A DNA stretch of 64,000 bases from Aurantimonas endophytica (GCF_014196845.1 NZ_JACIEM010000004.1:558001-622000), one strand, 5' to 3'. Numbered from the stretch's first letter, positions 15,218 to 24,880 are shown. Translations and numbers: made by a program. Notes: generated by a model from the letters alone, not told the origin.

Positions 15218-16198
15218 CTACTGCGCGAGGCCGGCCTTCTTCATGACTTCGCCGAAGGTGACGTCGTCGTCGGCGACGATCTTCGTCGCCTCCTCGCCTG
15301 CGGCCCAGCGTACGCCGAAGCCGCGATCCTTCATGAAGGTCTGGTACTCGTCGCTGTTGTAGGCCTTCTCGATGGCGGCGGAGAGCTTCGCCGACACGTC
15401 GTCAGGCAGGCCATCCGGGGCGGCCACGGCGCGCCAGACCGACAGTGTCCAGTCGGAGCCGACGGCTTCCTTCAACGTCGGCACGTCCGGGAACAACGCC
15501 TGCCGCTCGGCCGACATGGTCGCGAGCGGCCGCACCCGTTCCGCGTCGATCATGGCGCGGCCCTCGGCGAGCGACGTCGGGACCAGGTCGACGCCGCCGG
15601 CCACCATGTCGGTGATGCCGGGTGCCGCGCCCTGGCTCGGCACCCACGTCACCTGGTCCGGCGCAAGGCCTTCCGACAGCAGCCAGCCGGCAAGGCCGAC
15701 ATGCCAGATGCCACCTTGGCCGGTGCCCGAGCCCTTGAAGGTACCCGCGGGTTCCGCCTTGATGGCGGCGAGCAGTTCCTCGGCCGTCTGATACGGGGAA
15801 TCGGCCGAGACCATGATGCCGCCCGGATCGGAATTGACGATCGCCAGGATGTCGAAATCTTCGTAGGTGAGGTCGGTGAGGCCCTGCCAGTGCATCATGT
15901 CGATCTCGATCGTCATGATGCCCAGCGTGTAGCCGTCCGGCTCGGCGTTGGCGATGGCACTGTGGCCGACGACGCCGGAGCCGCCGGTGCGGTTGATGAC
16001 GTTGACGGGGACTCCGAGCTCCTGCTGGAGCAGCGAGGCGAAGACGCGACCGACCGCGTCGGTGCCGCCCCCGGCGCCCCAGGGCACGATCATCTGGATT
16101 GGTCGATCCGGAAAATCCGACTGCGCCAGGGCCGATGAAGAAGCGGCGAGACCCGCCATCAAGATCGCGGCAGAAGCGACGGTCTTAAGAATGAGCAT
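15218..16198 (-). CDS. tctC: Tripartite tricarboxylate transporter substrate-binding protein TctC
   Basis: A 326-residue extracytoplasmic receptor. The ATG at 16198 has GGGAGGA upstream and opens a signal peptide (MLILKTVASAAILMAG... cleaved near ALAQ). The mature start DFPDRPIQMIVPWGAGGGTD is the standard Bug/TctC motif for carboxylate binding. It is the first gene of tctCBA. No TctDE sensor pair is nearby. Confidence 0.92.
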   Translation of the reverse strand: MLILKTVASAAILMAGLAASSSALAQSDFPDRPIQMIVPWGAGGGTDAVGRVFASLLQQELGVPVNVINRTGGSGVVGHSAIANAEPDGYTLGIMTIEIDMMHWQGLTDLTYEDFDILAIVNSDPGGIMVSADSPYQTAEELLAAIKAEPAGTFKGSGTGQGGIWHVGLAGWLLSEGLAPDQVTWVPSQGAAPGITDMVAGGVDLVPTSLAEGRAMIDAERVRPLATMSAERQALFPDVPTLKEAVGSDWTLSVWRAVAAPDGLPDDVSAKLSAAIEKAYNSDEYQTFMKDRGFGVRWAAGEEATKIVADDDVTFGEVMKKAGLAQ

Positions 16199-16660
16199 GT
16201 ATCCTCCCAGATTCATGACGGACGGCCATTTTTGGCCCGCCCGATACGAACGACGATCTTCGATCCTCGTCGATTTGGTGATCGCCGACTTCGGGCGATC
16301 CTCCTCCCGCCTCACCATCCTTTGACGGTTGGTGAGTGTCAATGCCGCGTCCCCGGCAGCGGCAGGGACCCACTGCACCTGGTTTCCGTCGGCATCGCGG
16401 AAGCGCGGCGGCAGCCTCTGTTGCTGTCGGGGACGGGGGGCACGAGGGTGGGGCGAGACCGGCCGTCATGGGTAATTACCGGCGGTCCCCGAGGATCGGT
16501 GCCGCCGGCCGGTCGATAGGTCAGACGGTGTCTTCCGCCATCTGGCCATCGCGCCGTCGCGGCGCCGACGGTCGGACGTCCCGCGGTTTCCGGGCTGCCG
16601 GCGAAAAGCATCGGTTATTGCACCTGCCGCGCCCCGGCCGATCCATGTCTCGCGGAGGCG
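16199..16660. other. Non-coding stretch upstream of tctC
   Basis: I see no credible gene. It should contain the tctC promoter. Two perfect inverted repeats stand out: GATCGCC/GGCGATC at 16280-16300 (seven-base gap) and CTCACCA/TGGTGAG at 16311-16336 (twelve-base gap). Both are candidate operator sites; short open frames across it have no ribosome site or recognisable family. Confidence 0.5.
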
Positions 16661-17068
16661 CTAATCGGCTTCGCTGGTGAGCCCGAAATGCTCGACCACG
16701 CTTGGCTGGATCACCCTGGCGGTCAGGGTCACCAGCACCAGTTGCGCATCCAGCGTCTTCCCATGCTCCAGCGCGTCCTCGATCCGCTGCTCCATCCGAA
16801 GGGCGAGTGCCGTATCGTTGGCCCCGGCGAACCCCTCGGCACCGATCATGCAATAGGCGACGAGTTCGGCCGCCGACTGATACGACTGAGGTGCTGGCTC
16901 GTCGCCGATGGCATGGTCCTTCAGCAGGCCCACCACCGTCAGCTTCACCGCTTCGGGAACCATGCTCGGATGAAGATCGACGGAGCGCAACGCGCGATCC
17001 AATTGCCGCAAGTCCTCCGACCGCCCAAAGAGGCCAAACAGACCGAGAGAGGAATTTCGTCGGGCCAT
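16661..17068 (-). CDS. Small conserved-type hypothetical protein
   Basis: A 135-residue protein from the ATG at 17068: MARRNSSLGLFGLFGRSEDL..., then LDRALRSVDLHPSMVPEAVK and LTVVGLLKDH. It is soluble and mostly helical, with no signal peptide and a moderately acidic C-terminus. From memory similar sequences occur as unnamed proteins in Hyphomicrobiales, but I cannot confirm this here. Longer in-frame starts upstream add a low-quality leader. Upstream Shine-Dalgarno is weak (GGATCAG). It stands alone between tctC and the EPS regulator. Confidence 0.7.
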   Translation of the reverse strand: MARRNSSLGLFGLFGRSEDLRQLDRALRSVDLHPSMVPEAVKLTVVGLLKDHAIGDEPAPQSYQSAAELVAYCMIGAEGFAGANDTALALRMEQRIEDALEHGKTLDAQLVLVTLTARVIQPSVVEHFGLTSEAD

Positions 17069-17688
17069 CTTGCTGATCCAAATGAGGGCGATCCGGCATG
17101 CAGCGGAGCGTACGACGGCAAATGTGAGCGCCGGCGAAGAAAGGCCAGCACGGTTCGCCACGGGAACTGGGGCGGATCGCGCGGGAGTCACCCCCCCTTA
17201 AGCCACTGGAACATATAGCTCCGCAACTGTCCACGAAGCGGACTTGTGAACTCTGCGTGTGCACCCGTTTGCAACAGGTTCCGCGCAATCAAGAGCTCGC
17301 CTCCGTCAGCCAATGTTCGCCGTAGGTGGGCGTCGATTATCCCTCGTGGTCCTGCCCCTCTTTTTCTGCACACACAGTCACTGGTTGCACGGCCCTGCAA
17401 AAATCGCACAGGGACATGCGCAGAGGCAGCTGTTGAACCCTTTGGATCTACGGGTCGCTTTGCCCGCGGAATGCGACCGGCAGCATGCCACCGCTACCAG
17501 CGTTCGCCGCGACGGCGCCGATCGTCTGGAAGGGAGGATGGCATGCGCGACCTGGCGATGGCACGCCGGGTATCGATGGGGGTGATGATGGCCAGAGCGA
17601 GGATCTGCGGTCACAAGTTGCAGGCGTCCCCCGACGGAAGGTTGGCCGCGGTCGCTGGAGGTCCAAGAATGGCACTGCTTCCGGTTGC
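17069..17688. other. Stretch without a supported gene
   Basis: About 620 bases between two leftward genes. Several short open frames cross it on both strands, but none has a ribosome site, sensible composition or a recognisable motif. It probably holds the promoter of the 135-residue protein near 17070-17200. The rest shows nothing I can name; decayed coding DNA is possible. Confidence 0.4.
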
Positions 17689-18639
17689 TCAGCAGAGTCC
17701 ATTCGTTCCACTTCGTCGCGGAACGAGTTCGGAACGACTATCAACCGGATCGCCGGTGCGTAGGATGGCCGAGCTTATCGCCATTCTGTTCTCATTCACA
17801 GGCTCGATTGTCGTGGAAGATGCGGCCTCGGCTTCGATATTAAGCATCGCCCACACCGCAGCCTGGGTGCGGTTCGAGACGCCTATCTTGCGTAAGATGG
17901 ATTTGACGTGAACCTTTACGGTAGCGTCGCTGATACGGCACTTGCGAGCAATGATCTTGTTCGGACATCCATTGGAAATATAGTTGAGGATTTCCATCTC
18001 CCGCTCGGAGAGACGCTCTTTTCTGGATGAAGCCGACAGGTCTGCGTAACCGCTGACTATCCCGGAATTTTCCTGTCCAGGAGCGGCATGCTCTGAAACT
18101 CGGCGATCGGACGTGATTCCATTGCCATTCATAGACGAAGGAACACTATCAGCCTCTTTGGCAGCCCGAAGGCCCGGCTCACGGGCTGACACCACCTGGC
18201 ACTCGTCCGTCGGGGAGGCGTCGAGCCTATTCACAACTCCCAGCGACGCCGACGAGTAAACATATCCTCCCAGCGCGATAAGTTCGAGGCTCTTTACCAG
18301 GACATCCTGCGAGACCGAGCGAAGCAGGATACCATGAGCCCTTGCAGCCTCCGCCTGACGTAGACAATCCTCGGATATGCTCTCTGCCAGGAGGACGATA
18401 TGGGCTCCGGGGTGGGCCTGATGCAGACGAACCACAGCTTCTTCGTCCAGGACCGTGTCCCGATGGTACCCGACAAGAACAAGGAGTTCATCAGGCCATT
18501 TGCGCGGCTTTATGTCGAGTTCCCGGAACTCGGAGACAATGGCGCATACGCGAAAGCTCTCCTCCTTGAGGAGGGAAGCGAGGCCCGCCCGAAAGACGGG
18601 ATTGCTCTCGCATATCGCCACAAAGATTCGTTTAGCCAT
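17689..18639 (-). CDS. LuxR/NarL-type regulator with degenerate receiver domain
   Basis: A 316-residue protein. Residues 1-120 look like a response-regulator receiver (ICESNPVFRAGLASLLKEE), but the acidic pair is Cys10-Glu11 and the expected phospho-aspartate position reads LLVLVG, so phosphorylation is unlikely. A low-complexity linker follows. A GerE helix-turn-helix at about residues 210-275 (LSEREMEILNYISNGCPNKI, DATVKVHVKSILRKIGVSNR) binds DNA. It heads the exopolysaccharide region and plausibly regulates it. The 45-residue tail after the HTH is unusual. Confidence 0.85.
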   Translation of the reverse strand: MAKRIFVAICESNPVFRAGLASLLKEESFRVCAIVSEFRELDIKPRKWPDELLVLVGYHRDTVLDEEAVVRLHQAHPGAHIVLLAESISEDCLRQAEAARAHGILLRSVSQDVLVKSLELIALGGYVYSSASLGVVNRLDASPTDECQVVSAREPGLRAAKEADSVPSSMNGNGITSDRRVSEHAAPGQENSGIVSGYADLSASSRKERLSEREMEILNYISNGCPNKIIARKCRISDATVKVHVKSILRKIGVSNRTQAAVWAMLNIEAEAASSTTIEPVNENRMAISSAILRTGDPVDSRSELVPRRSGTNGLC

Positions 18640-19418
18640 TGCCGATCCCCATCTCTGCGTGCGTGTCTTCCACTCAACTGCCAGGACATAAATGATGGTC
18701 GATGTATCTTAATGGCGGGTACGAGAAATTATCATAGGAATATAAATCTATCTCACATCATTTATACTTAAGGGCAGAAGCAGAGCTCGTGTTCTAAGCT
18801 AGCTTAGCAGGCCGCCCGATGCATGACCGACGTTGTCGACGTCGCTGGCACGGGAGAACAGTTTACTGAGTGCTAAGGATTGCGTTAGGGAGGAAGGTCC
18901 GAGGAAACGTGGCAACTTTGGTCGGCGACATTCATCGACCAAAGTCCGACTCGTTCCGGACCTCGGTCGAGTCGGGTAGGTGAGGAGCGCCGGTAAACGC
19001 GGCAGTAAATGCGGCTCCGATGGCGGAGGATGCGCGATCAGCGGCGTCGGGGTCACTGGCCGGACACCTCCCAGATCCCGCGACGCGGGCGCCAGATGCC
19101 CGTTATGGTCGATACCAGCTGAAGCTGGAACCTATGATGGCGGCGTCATCGTTCGGCGCGAATTGGGCGAACGGCATCTGTGGGAGGCGACAGTCGCTCC
19201 CGCACATCGCTGCGAGTTCGTCCGGTGCCGTGGGCTTCGCGTCTCACGTCCGCCTGGTGGCCTGTTGGATCAGAGCTGGGCCTTGGCCGCGATGCTCCAC
19301 TGACGACCAGCCTTTCCTTCGCCTATGACGAGCGCTCCCGGTCGGCGCCGGCAGCGGCGAGGGGTCCCGCATTGCTATCCCTTCTTATCGGCGAGGCGAT
19401 ATGACGAGCCGCCCACGT
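18640..19418. other. Long intergenic region with AT-rich promoter segment and a 14-base palindrome
   Basis: 18690-18775 is conspicuously AT-rich for this genome and probably contains the promoter of the leftward LuxR-type gene. A perfect palindrome, CTAAGCTAGCTTAG, lies at 18794-18807. From 18810 to 19418, downstream of the OPX exporter gene, I see no gene, repeat or terminator that I can defend. Confidence 0.45.
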
Positions 19419-21155
19419 CTAGTTGCTGGTGACGGCCTGCGTGTTGACGCTCGCCAATGGCATGCCCGTCATCTGCCCGCTCGGTTCAGGCGTCGGAAGA
19501 TGGAGGGGCTGGCTGGCGTCCTCGAAGATATTGACCAAGTCACCTGGTTCCAGGACGGTCATGCCGGAGGCTTGGATCTCGACGGGGCGTCCATCTGATT
19601 GCCGAACGACCCGATAAATCGTCGGTCGTTTTTCCTTGGACGTCGATGGCGACCGGGTCGCGGGCAGAGCGCTCAGGATATCGTCACTGGTATCCAGCTC
19701 GCGCTGGCTTTGAACGATCTGGCGCTGGGTCTCCTCGATTTCGCCTGCGAGTTCGCTGGCGATCTCGGACTGGGCCTTGAGCGTTTCTGCCTGAAGCGTC
19801 GCAAGACGCTGCTTGGCGGAAAGGTACTGGTTGAAGGCCCCGTGACGGCGCTCCTCGGCGTCTGCCAACTCGGCCTGCGCCTGCGAAAGCGCGTCCGAAT
19901 CGAGCACCTTGCGCTGGACCAGCGACCTTATGTGGTCCAGTCGCTCCCGGCGTATCTTGACGAGATCCTCAAGCGAATCCATGCGGGCGTAGATCCGCAC
20001 ATCGTGCGTCGCCGACTCGATGGCGTTCATCGCCGTCTGCTTGCGGAACTCCTGAGCCAGGACGATGGCCCGGCGCCGGTCGATCTGCTCGTTGATGAGG
20101 TTGTCGGCTTGTGCGGCGCCAGCCAGCGCCACCAGTTGAGGCGGCGCGACGGGCGTTGTCGCGTCGCGCTCCGCTCTCAGGACGGCGGCTCTCGCGAGCA
20201 TCTTCAGCATGGATCCGGACATCTCCTCCCGCGTCTCCGTCGCCCGGATCGCTTCGATATTCTGCCAGGGATCACTGACACGCGGATCGAGGCCTCCGGC
20301 GAGCGCAATGGCATGCAGCACCGTCATCCCGGGAACGTATTTGAAGGATCCCGGGGCCCTGACCGGACCGAGGACGTAGATCGGCGCACGCGCTGAAAGC
20401 ATCACATTCACAAGCGGCCGGCGTCCGAGCATATCTTCAAAGGCGGCGCTGAGGGCGGACTGCACCTCACTTTCTGACTGGCCGGCGGCCGGAACGACGC
20501 CGAGCAGAGGAACGGCGATGTTACCGTCCTCCTGCACAATGTAGTCGCCGCTCAGTTCCGGACGCTGCTGGATGCCCGTCAATGCGGACGACGGACGGCC
20601 CCATTTGTCGTCCTCGGTCGCCACTCGCTCGTAAATGACGACTTTCAGGCTGTCTCCGACACCAAGCGCTCGAGGATTTGACACCGAGGGCAGAGGGCGA
20701 GGGCGCTCTGCCAGACTTGCCGGAGAACGATCGGCAAGTCTGGACGCTGGATGTCCCCCGTCCGACGCCGGCTCGCGTTCACTTTCGGTCTCCGCCTGAT
20801 CCGCCGCCCCCGAAGCCTTGTCTTCCTGAGGCAGGGTGGCAGGTTTTCGCCCCAACCTGGCGGAGGTTTGCGAGACCTCAGTCCTCAGAGCGGCAAATAT
20901 ATCGCCTTCTGGCGCATAACGGTCCCAGAACTCGCCGATCCGGGCCGACAAGGGAGCCATCTGAGCCTGCGCCGTGGTTACGAGACGCTGATAGGCCGGA
21001 TTTTGCTCGACATACGGCTTGCCTGCCGCCGCGCCCGCAACAGCGAGCGCTCCGATGCTGAGCAGAAGGATGATGCGCCTGCCCCGCCTTTTCGGCGTCT
21101 GATGGAGCATCATCGGATCTTCCAAGTGATCGCGCATCATTTCTTGTCCGTCCAT
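19419..21155 (-). CDS. Polysaccharide biosynthesis/export (OPX, ExoF/Wza-like) protein with coiled coil
   Basis: A 578-residue envelope protein. After a basic start there is one membrane or signal segment (RRIILLLSIGALAVAG). The export domain starts near residue 165 (LGVGDSLKVVIYE, then SGDYIVQEDGNIAVPLLGVV), followed by an SLBB-like part (APIYVLGPVRAPGSFKYVPG). Residues about 385-500 are a long coiled coil. No lipobox Cys is visible, unlike Wza, which suits ExoF-type proteins. Its role is to export a polysaccharide through the periplasm or outer membrane. The ATG at 21155 has only a weak ribosome site; the ATG at 21140 is an alternative. Confidence 0.85.
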   Translation of the reverse strand: MDGQEMMRDHLEDPMMLHQTPKRRGRRIILLLSIGALAVAGAAAGKPYVEQNPAYQRLVTTAQAQMAPLSARIGEFWDRYAPEGDIFAALRTEVSQTSARLGRKPATLPQEDKASGAADQAETESEREPASDGGHPASRLADRSPASLAERPRPLPSVSNPRALGVGDSLKVVIYERVATEDDKWGRPSSALTGIQQRPELSGDYIVQEDGNIAVPLLGVVPAAGQSESEVQSALSAAFEDMLGRRPLVNVMLSARAPIYVLGPVRAPGSFKYVPGMTVLHAIALAGGLDPRVSDPWQNIEAIRATETREEMSGSMLKMLARAAVLRAERDATTPVAPPQLVALAGAAQADNLINEQIDRRRAIVLAQEFRKQTAMNAIESATHDVRIYARMDSLEDLVKIRRERLDHIRSLVQRKVLDSDALSQAQAELADAEERRHGAFNQYLSAKQRLATLQAETLKAQSEIASELAGEIEETQRQIVQSQRELDTSDDILSALPATRSPSTSKEKRPTIYRVVRQSDGRPVEIQASGMTVLEPGDLVNIFEDASQPLHLPTPEPSGQMTGMPLASVNTQAVTSN

Positions 21156-21176
21156 CGGTCTAGTCCATTCAAACAG

Positions 21177-21194
21177 GGGAAAATCGGTTTTCCC
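21177..21194. promoter_or_regulatory. Inverted repeat between galE and the exporter gene
   Basis: GGGAAAA and TTTTCCC are separated by four bases, just upstream of the exporter start and after the galE stop. It could be an operator for the exporter or a leaky galE terminator. There is no T-tract. Confidence 0.4.
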
Positions 21195-21251
21195 TATTGC
21201 TTCAAAAAGACACTATATATTGCACGTAATTCGGCATTTCTTTTATCGCCG

Positions 21252-22283
21252 TCAGGCAACAACAGGAGACATTGGCAAAGTACAGCGATTCATCTGTTCA
21301 TTGGCTTGAGAAACGGCCAGCTTCCGTTCCCATTGCCAGGCATCGTCGACCATGGTCCGCAGGTCGTTCAGTTCCGGCTGCCATCCAAGCTTCAGGAGTT
21401 CGTTGCTGTCGGCAACGATCTCGGCCGGATCTCCGGGCCGGGGCGGAGCCCGGCGCACCTCGAAGTCGGTGCCCGTGACCGCCTTGACCGTCTCGACGAC
21501 TTCCGCAACCGAGTAGCCCCGGCCGTAGCCGCAATTGAAAATTCGCGAAGCGCCGCCGCTCCGAAGATGATCCAGCACTGCCAAATGAGCCCGCGCCAGG
21601 TCCGACACGTGAATGTAATCTCGGATGCAGGTGCCGTCGGGAGTTGGGTAGCTGCTGCCATAAATATCGAGGTGCGAGCGTCGCCCGAGCGCTGTCTCAA
21701 GCGCGACCTTGAACAAATGGGTTGCCTGCGGGGTCGACTGCCCATGACGCCGATCCGGGTCTGCACCGACGACATTGAAGTATCTCAACGCGACATGACG
21801 CAGCCCATAGGCGGTATCGACATCGGCAAGCATCTGCTCGGTCATCAGTTTGGATCTGCCGTAGGGTGAAAGTGGCAGCGTGTCAGCGGTCTCGGTGACC
21901 GGGACGGTGCGCGGGTCGCCATAGACGGCGGCCGTCGACGAGAAGACGAAATGCTTGACGCCCGTCTGAACCGCGACGTCCAGGAGCGCATGCGTCTTCA
22001 GTGTGTTTGCCAGGTAGTAGCCAAGCGGGTCGAAGATCGATTCCGGCACGACGATCTTGCCGGCGAAATGCAGGATCGCTTCCACGCCATACTCTCGGAC
22101 GAGGCGCGACGTCAGTTTCATGTCGCCGACATCCCCGACATGGAACGGCACCCCGGCCGGGACCGCACTGCGTGAGCCGGTGGACAGGTCGTCGAGCACG
22201 AGCGGCACTTCGCCGCGATCAAGAAGCGCCAGCACGACATGACCGCCGATGAAGCCGGCTCCTCCGGTCACCATTACCGTCAT
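21252..22283 (-). CDS. galE: UDP-glucose 4-epimerase GalE
   Basis: A 343-residue short-chain dehydrogenase-type epimerase. The NAD-binding motif VTGGAGFIGGHV is at the N-terminus, the catalytic pair is in SPYGRSK (YxxxK), and CIRDYIHVSDLARAH and RPGDPAEIVADS are typical of GalE. It interconverts UDP-glucose and UDP-galactose, supplying galactose for the polysaccharide. The ATG at 22283 has GGAAGGAAC upstream; upstream in-frame extension has no family similarity. It follows the GT2 gene by 52 bases. Confidence 0.93.
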   Translation of the reverse strand: MTVMVTGGAGFIGGHVVLALLDRGEVPLVLDDLSTGSRSAVPAGVPFHVGDVGDMKLTSRLVREYGVEAILHFAGKIVVPESIFDPLGYYLANTLKTHALLDVAVQTGVKHFVFSSTAAVYGDPRTVPVTETADTLPLSPYGRSKLMTEQMLADVDTAYGLRHVALRYFNVVGADPDRRHGQSTPQATHLFKVALETALGRRSHLDIYGSSYPTPDGTCIRDYIHVSDLARAHLAVLDHLRSGGASRIFNCGYGRGYSVAEVVETVKAVTGTDFEVRRAPPRPGDPAEIVADSNELLKLGWQPELNDLRTMVDDAWQWERKLAVSQANEQMNRCTLPMSPVVA

Positions 22284-22335
22284 GGAACTGTTCCTTCCGT
22301 GCACACTGTCCAAGGGTTGGCCGCAGTGCCGCGGC

Positions 22336-23370
22336 CTAGAGTGTCTGACTTCCGATTTCGGGTCGTCCGGCCAAAAGCCGGAAACCCATGAGCCGAGTTC
22401 TGGCGTAGGCAAATGCCGTGAGGAGGAAACCCACTGTGATGGCTCCGGCCCGAGCGGCGGCCCGGCCCTCTCCGCTCAACGCCGCCATGAGATCCTCTGC
22501 GACCGCGCGGGGCAGGACCTGGCGAACGTAGCGACCCTCCGCATTCAGTCCTTTGGCTCCCGCCAACCCGGCCAGGGTCGCCTTTGCCGTTCCTTCGACC
22601 AGGCAGCGGTTGACGAAATACTTCCAGGTCGCCCGCTGGGCAGGCACGATGTGAAGCACCCGCGCGCGCGGGTGAAATGCGAAGTAGCCACCCGGATACA
22701 GGCGGCACGCGCGTATGCAGAATTCGGTCTCTTCGCAGCTCTCGGCCTTGCCGCCGGTCCGGGCCTTGCCGCTGACCGAAAAACCAAGCTTGCGACGCCC
22801 GAGATGCGACGAAAATCCGCCGGTCCGTCGAAGCACGTCCGCCCGCACGGACATGTTTGCGCCGATCGGGTTGCGGATGCGTCCGTTCCGGATGTCCATG
22901 CCGTCATAGGTGCAGCCGATGACCCAGTCGAATTGCGTCGGAAACCAGTAGGGCCTCCTGGTCCGCCACAGCGGTTCCACGGGGCCGCCAACGCCCAGGA
23001 CGGCTGGGTCACGGTAGGATTGGATCAGGGCCGCCAGCCACCCGGCTTCCGCCACTGCGTCATCGTCCAGAAACGCGATCAGGTCGCCCGTCGCATGGTC
23101 GACGCCTGTCATTCGCGCCCCCGAAAGACCTGGCTCGCCGGTGTTCGCGAGGACCGTCGCATTCACGAAGGTCCGGGCCGCACGCTCGCGCAACGCCTCG
23201 TTGTTGTCGATGACCAGGATGATCTCATGCGCGGCGCGGTCCTGCGCGATCACGGAGTCGATGGCGCCGGACAGTTCGTTCCATCGATCGAGTGTGTGCG
23301 CGCAGATCACGACGGACATCCTGGGGGAGTCTGCTGTCGCCGTACCCGCAGAAGATGGTGCGATGTTCAT
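22336..23370 (-). CDS. Family 2 glycosyltransferase
   Basis: A 344-residue GT-A enzyme. MSVVICAHTLDRWNELSGAI opens the nucleotide-sugar domain, FLDDDAV provides the metal-binding DxD, and CEETEFCIRA holds the ED catalytic motif. A hydrophobic segment near residue 315 (ITVGFLLTAFAYA) suggests membrane attachment. It adds a sugar to the lipid-linked repeat on the cytoplasmic face; donor and acceptor are unknown. Its ATG overlaps the TGA of the mannanase gene by four bases, so both come from one message. Confidence 0.88.
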   Translation of the reverse strand: MNIAPSSAGTATADSPRMSVVICAHTLDRWNELSGAIDSVIAQDRAAHEIILVIDNNEALRERAARTFVNATVLANTGEPGLSGARMTGVDHATGDLIAFLDDDAVAEAGWLAALIQSYRDPAVLGVGGPVEPLWRTRRPYWFPTQFDWVIGCTYDGMDIRNGRIRNPIGANMSVRADVLRRTGGFSSHLGRRKLGFSVSGKARTGGKAESCEETEFCIRACRLYPGGYFAFHPRARVLHIVPAQRATWKYFVNRCLVEGTAKATLAGLAGAKGLNAEGRYVRQVLPRAVAEDLMAALSGEGRAAARAGAITVGFLLTAFAYARTRLMGFRLLAGRPEIGSQTL

Positions 23371-24590
23371 GGGCGAACCCGCCGGTCGTCATCGGCTAGA
23401 GAGCCGATCGTCGAAGGTTCGACACGCCAGGCCCCACGGGAAGCCGCCGCCTGCACCAATTTCCACAACGGGCTCCCATCGTTGCGGATGTCGAACTGGT
23501 CGTGCTCGTCTACTGGATACTGGCCGTCATCCTGCCGCGGTGCCAGGCGCCAGATCATCCATCCGGCGCAGTCGGGGTCTCGCGCGAGCGTGTCGAGCCA
23601 CATTCCATAGGCTTGCAGCATGTCGGGATTGGAACGGGCGTAGCCGAATTCCTCCAGAAGGACCGGCTTGTCGGCGAGCGCTGCCATTTCACAAAATTCG
23701 CCGATCATCGTGTCGAAGTCCTGGACGCTCAGGTCGTAATAGAGCGGGTAGCCATGCCAGGTGCCGAAATCGAGCGTCGGGATCGTCAGATCTGACAGTC
23801 TTTCCAAGACGTTCGCATGTCCGGAACTGACAAGGTGGTTGGGATCGATGGACTTGATGTGCGCCGACATCTCCGCGGTCCAGGACAGGCGTAGCGCTTC
23901 CGGCTTGGCGTAGCCCTCGTTCATCAGTTCCCAGGCCATGATGGTCGGGTCGTCGCGGTAGGCGAGACCGGTCAGCGGATTGACCCGGTTCACGACGAAG
24001 TCGACCCAGGTGACGTAGTCCTGCCTGGGGCGCGGGTCGCTGAAGAAGAACTCGTCCTCGCTCGAGCTGCCGTACCAGGCCCGCATCTGCTGGGAGCCGC
24101 CGGTGTAGCTCCAGAAATCCAGGAAGCCGATGACGAGCTTGAGCTCCCGTTTGGCGGCCTCGGCGATGACGAAATCCACCTTCTGGATGCCGTTCGCGCC
24201 GTCGTTGATCGCCATCTTGTCGGCCTGAGCGTCCCAGGAGAGCAGGTAGTTCCCGTTGACGCCCAGGTCGTAGGAGCTGGCCTCGCTGCGCCAGTCCCAG
24301 ATCGTCGGGATACGCCCGTCGAGCGAGCCGATCACGGGTTGCAGGAAAAGCCGGACGACGTTGGCACCGAGGGCCACTGCATCGTCGAGGGCAAGGATGA
24401 CTTCCTGGCGCGACGCATAGGTAAGGTAATGAATGTTCACGCCCGTGATGAAGAAGGGGCGGCCGTTCAAGCTGAACTGCGTCCCGGATGCCTCCACGAA
24501 CCCGCCTTTCGCCGGCCCTTCTGCAAGGGAGGGCGCCGGCAAAGCGCACAGCAGCGCAACCGACAGTACTCGCAACATCATCTTGCTCAT
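23367..24590 (-). CDS. Secreted GH5-type endo-beta-mannanase-like glycoside hydrolase
   Basis: A 407-residue protein from the ATG at 24590, with a signal peptide (MSKMMLRVLSVALLCALPAP) cleaved near SLA. A TTG at 24614 is in frame but would lengthen the signal. Catalytic residues are visible as the acid/base Glu in WELMNEGYAK and the nucleophile Glu in VLLEEFGYAR; FSLNGRPFFITGVNIHYL and ANVVRLFLQPV match GH5 mannanases (subfamily 7-like). It probably trims or releases the polysaccharide made here, or degrades plant mannan. It heads a leftward run with GT2, galE and the exporter. Confidence 0.85.
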   Translation of the reverse strand: MSKMMLRVLSVALLCALPAPSLAEGPAKGGFVEASGTQFSLNGRPFFITGVNIHYLTYASRQEVILALDDAVALGANVVRLFLQPVIGSLDGRIPTIWDWRSEASSYDLGVNGNYLLSWDAQADKMAINDGANGIQKVDFVIAEAAKRELKLVIGFLDFWSYTGGSQQMRAWYGSSSEDEFFFSDPRPRQDYVTWVDFVVNRVNPLTGLAYRDDPTIMAWELMNEGYAKPEALRLSWTAEMSAHIKSIDPNHLVSSGHANVLERLSDLTIPTLDFGTWHGYPLYYDLSVQDFDTMIGEFCEMAALADKPVLLEEFGYARSNPDMLQAYGMWLDTLARDPDCAGWMIWRLAPRQDDGQYPVDEHDQFDIRNDGSPLWKLVQAAASRGAWRVEPSTIGSLADDDRRVRP

Positions 24591-24880
24591 CCAGGGCCTT
24601 GGGGGGATAGCCAAGTCGGATCTAAGCTGACCAGCAATCTTAACGAATGCAAAGATTCCGAAGCGGTAATTACTCCGGTCTAGCGTCCGTAATCCTTAAG
24701 AGTTCGGATGACGGGCGCACCTGGCAGGTTCGGACATGATAGGGGGTAGATCGCCTTCGGTCCGATGCGTGCAGCTGCCGCAATCATCGGCATTGCCAGT
24801 CACAAAGGGCCTGGCGGGAGCCGAAAAACCCTCGGGGATGGCTTGCTTGATCATCAGAGCGTGGCGGCCGGAGGCGTCGT
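24591..24880. promoter_or_regulatory. Divergent promoter region of the exopolysaccharide cluster
   Basis: This 290-base gap separates the leftward mannanase-GT2-galE run from the rightward propeller gene. It contains lower-GC DNA around 24635-24700 and should carry promoters for both directions. I could not pick convincing -35/-10 boxes. Confidence 0.5.

Noticed and set aside
18980-19328. Overlapping plus-strand frames of about 100 codons downstream of the exporter gene
   Set aside because: No ribosome site, odd composition and no recognisable family; two frames overlap each other, as expected for chance in GC-rich DNA.
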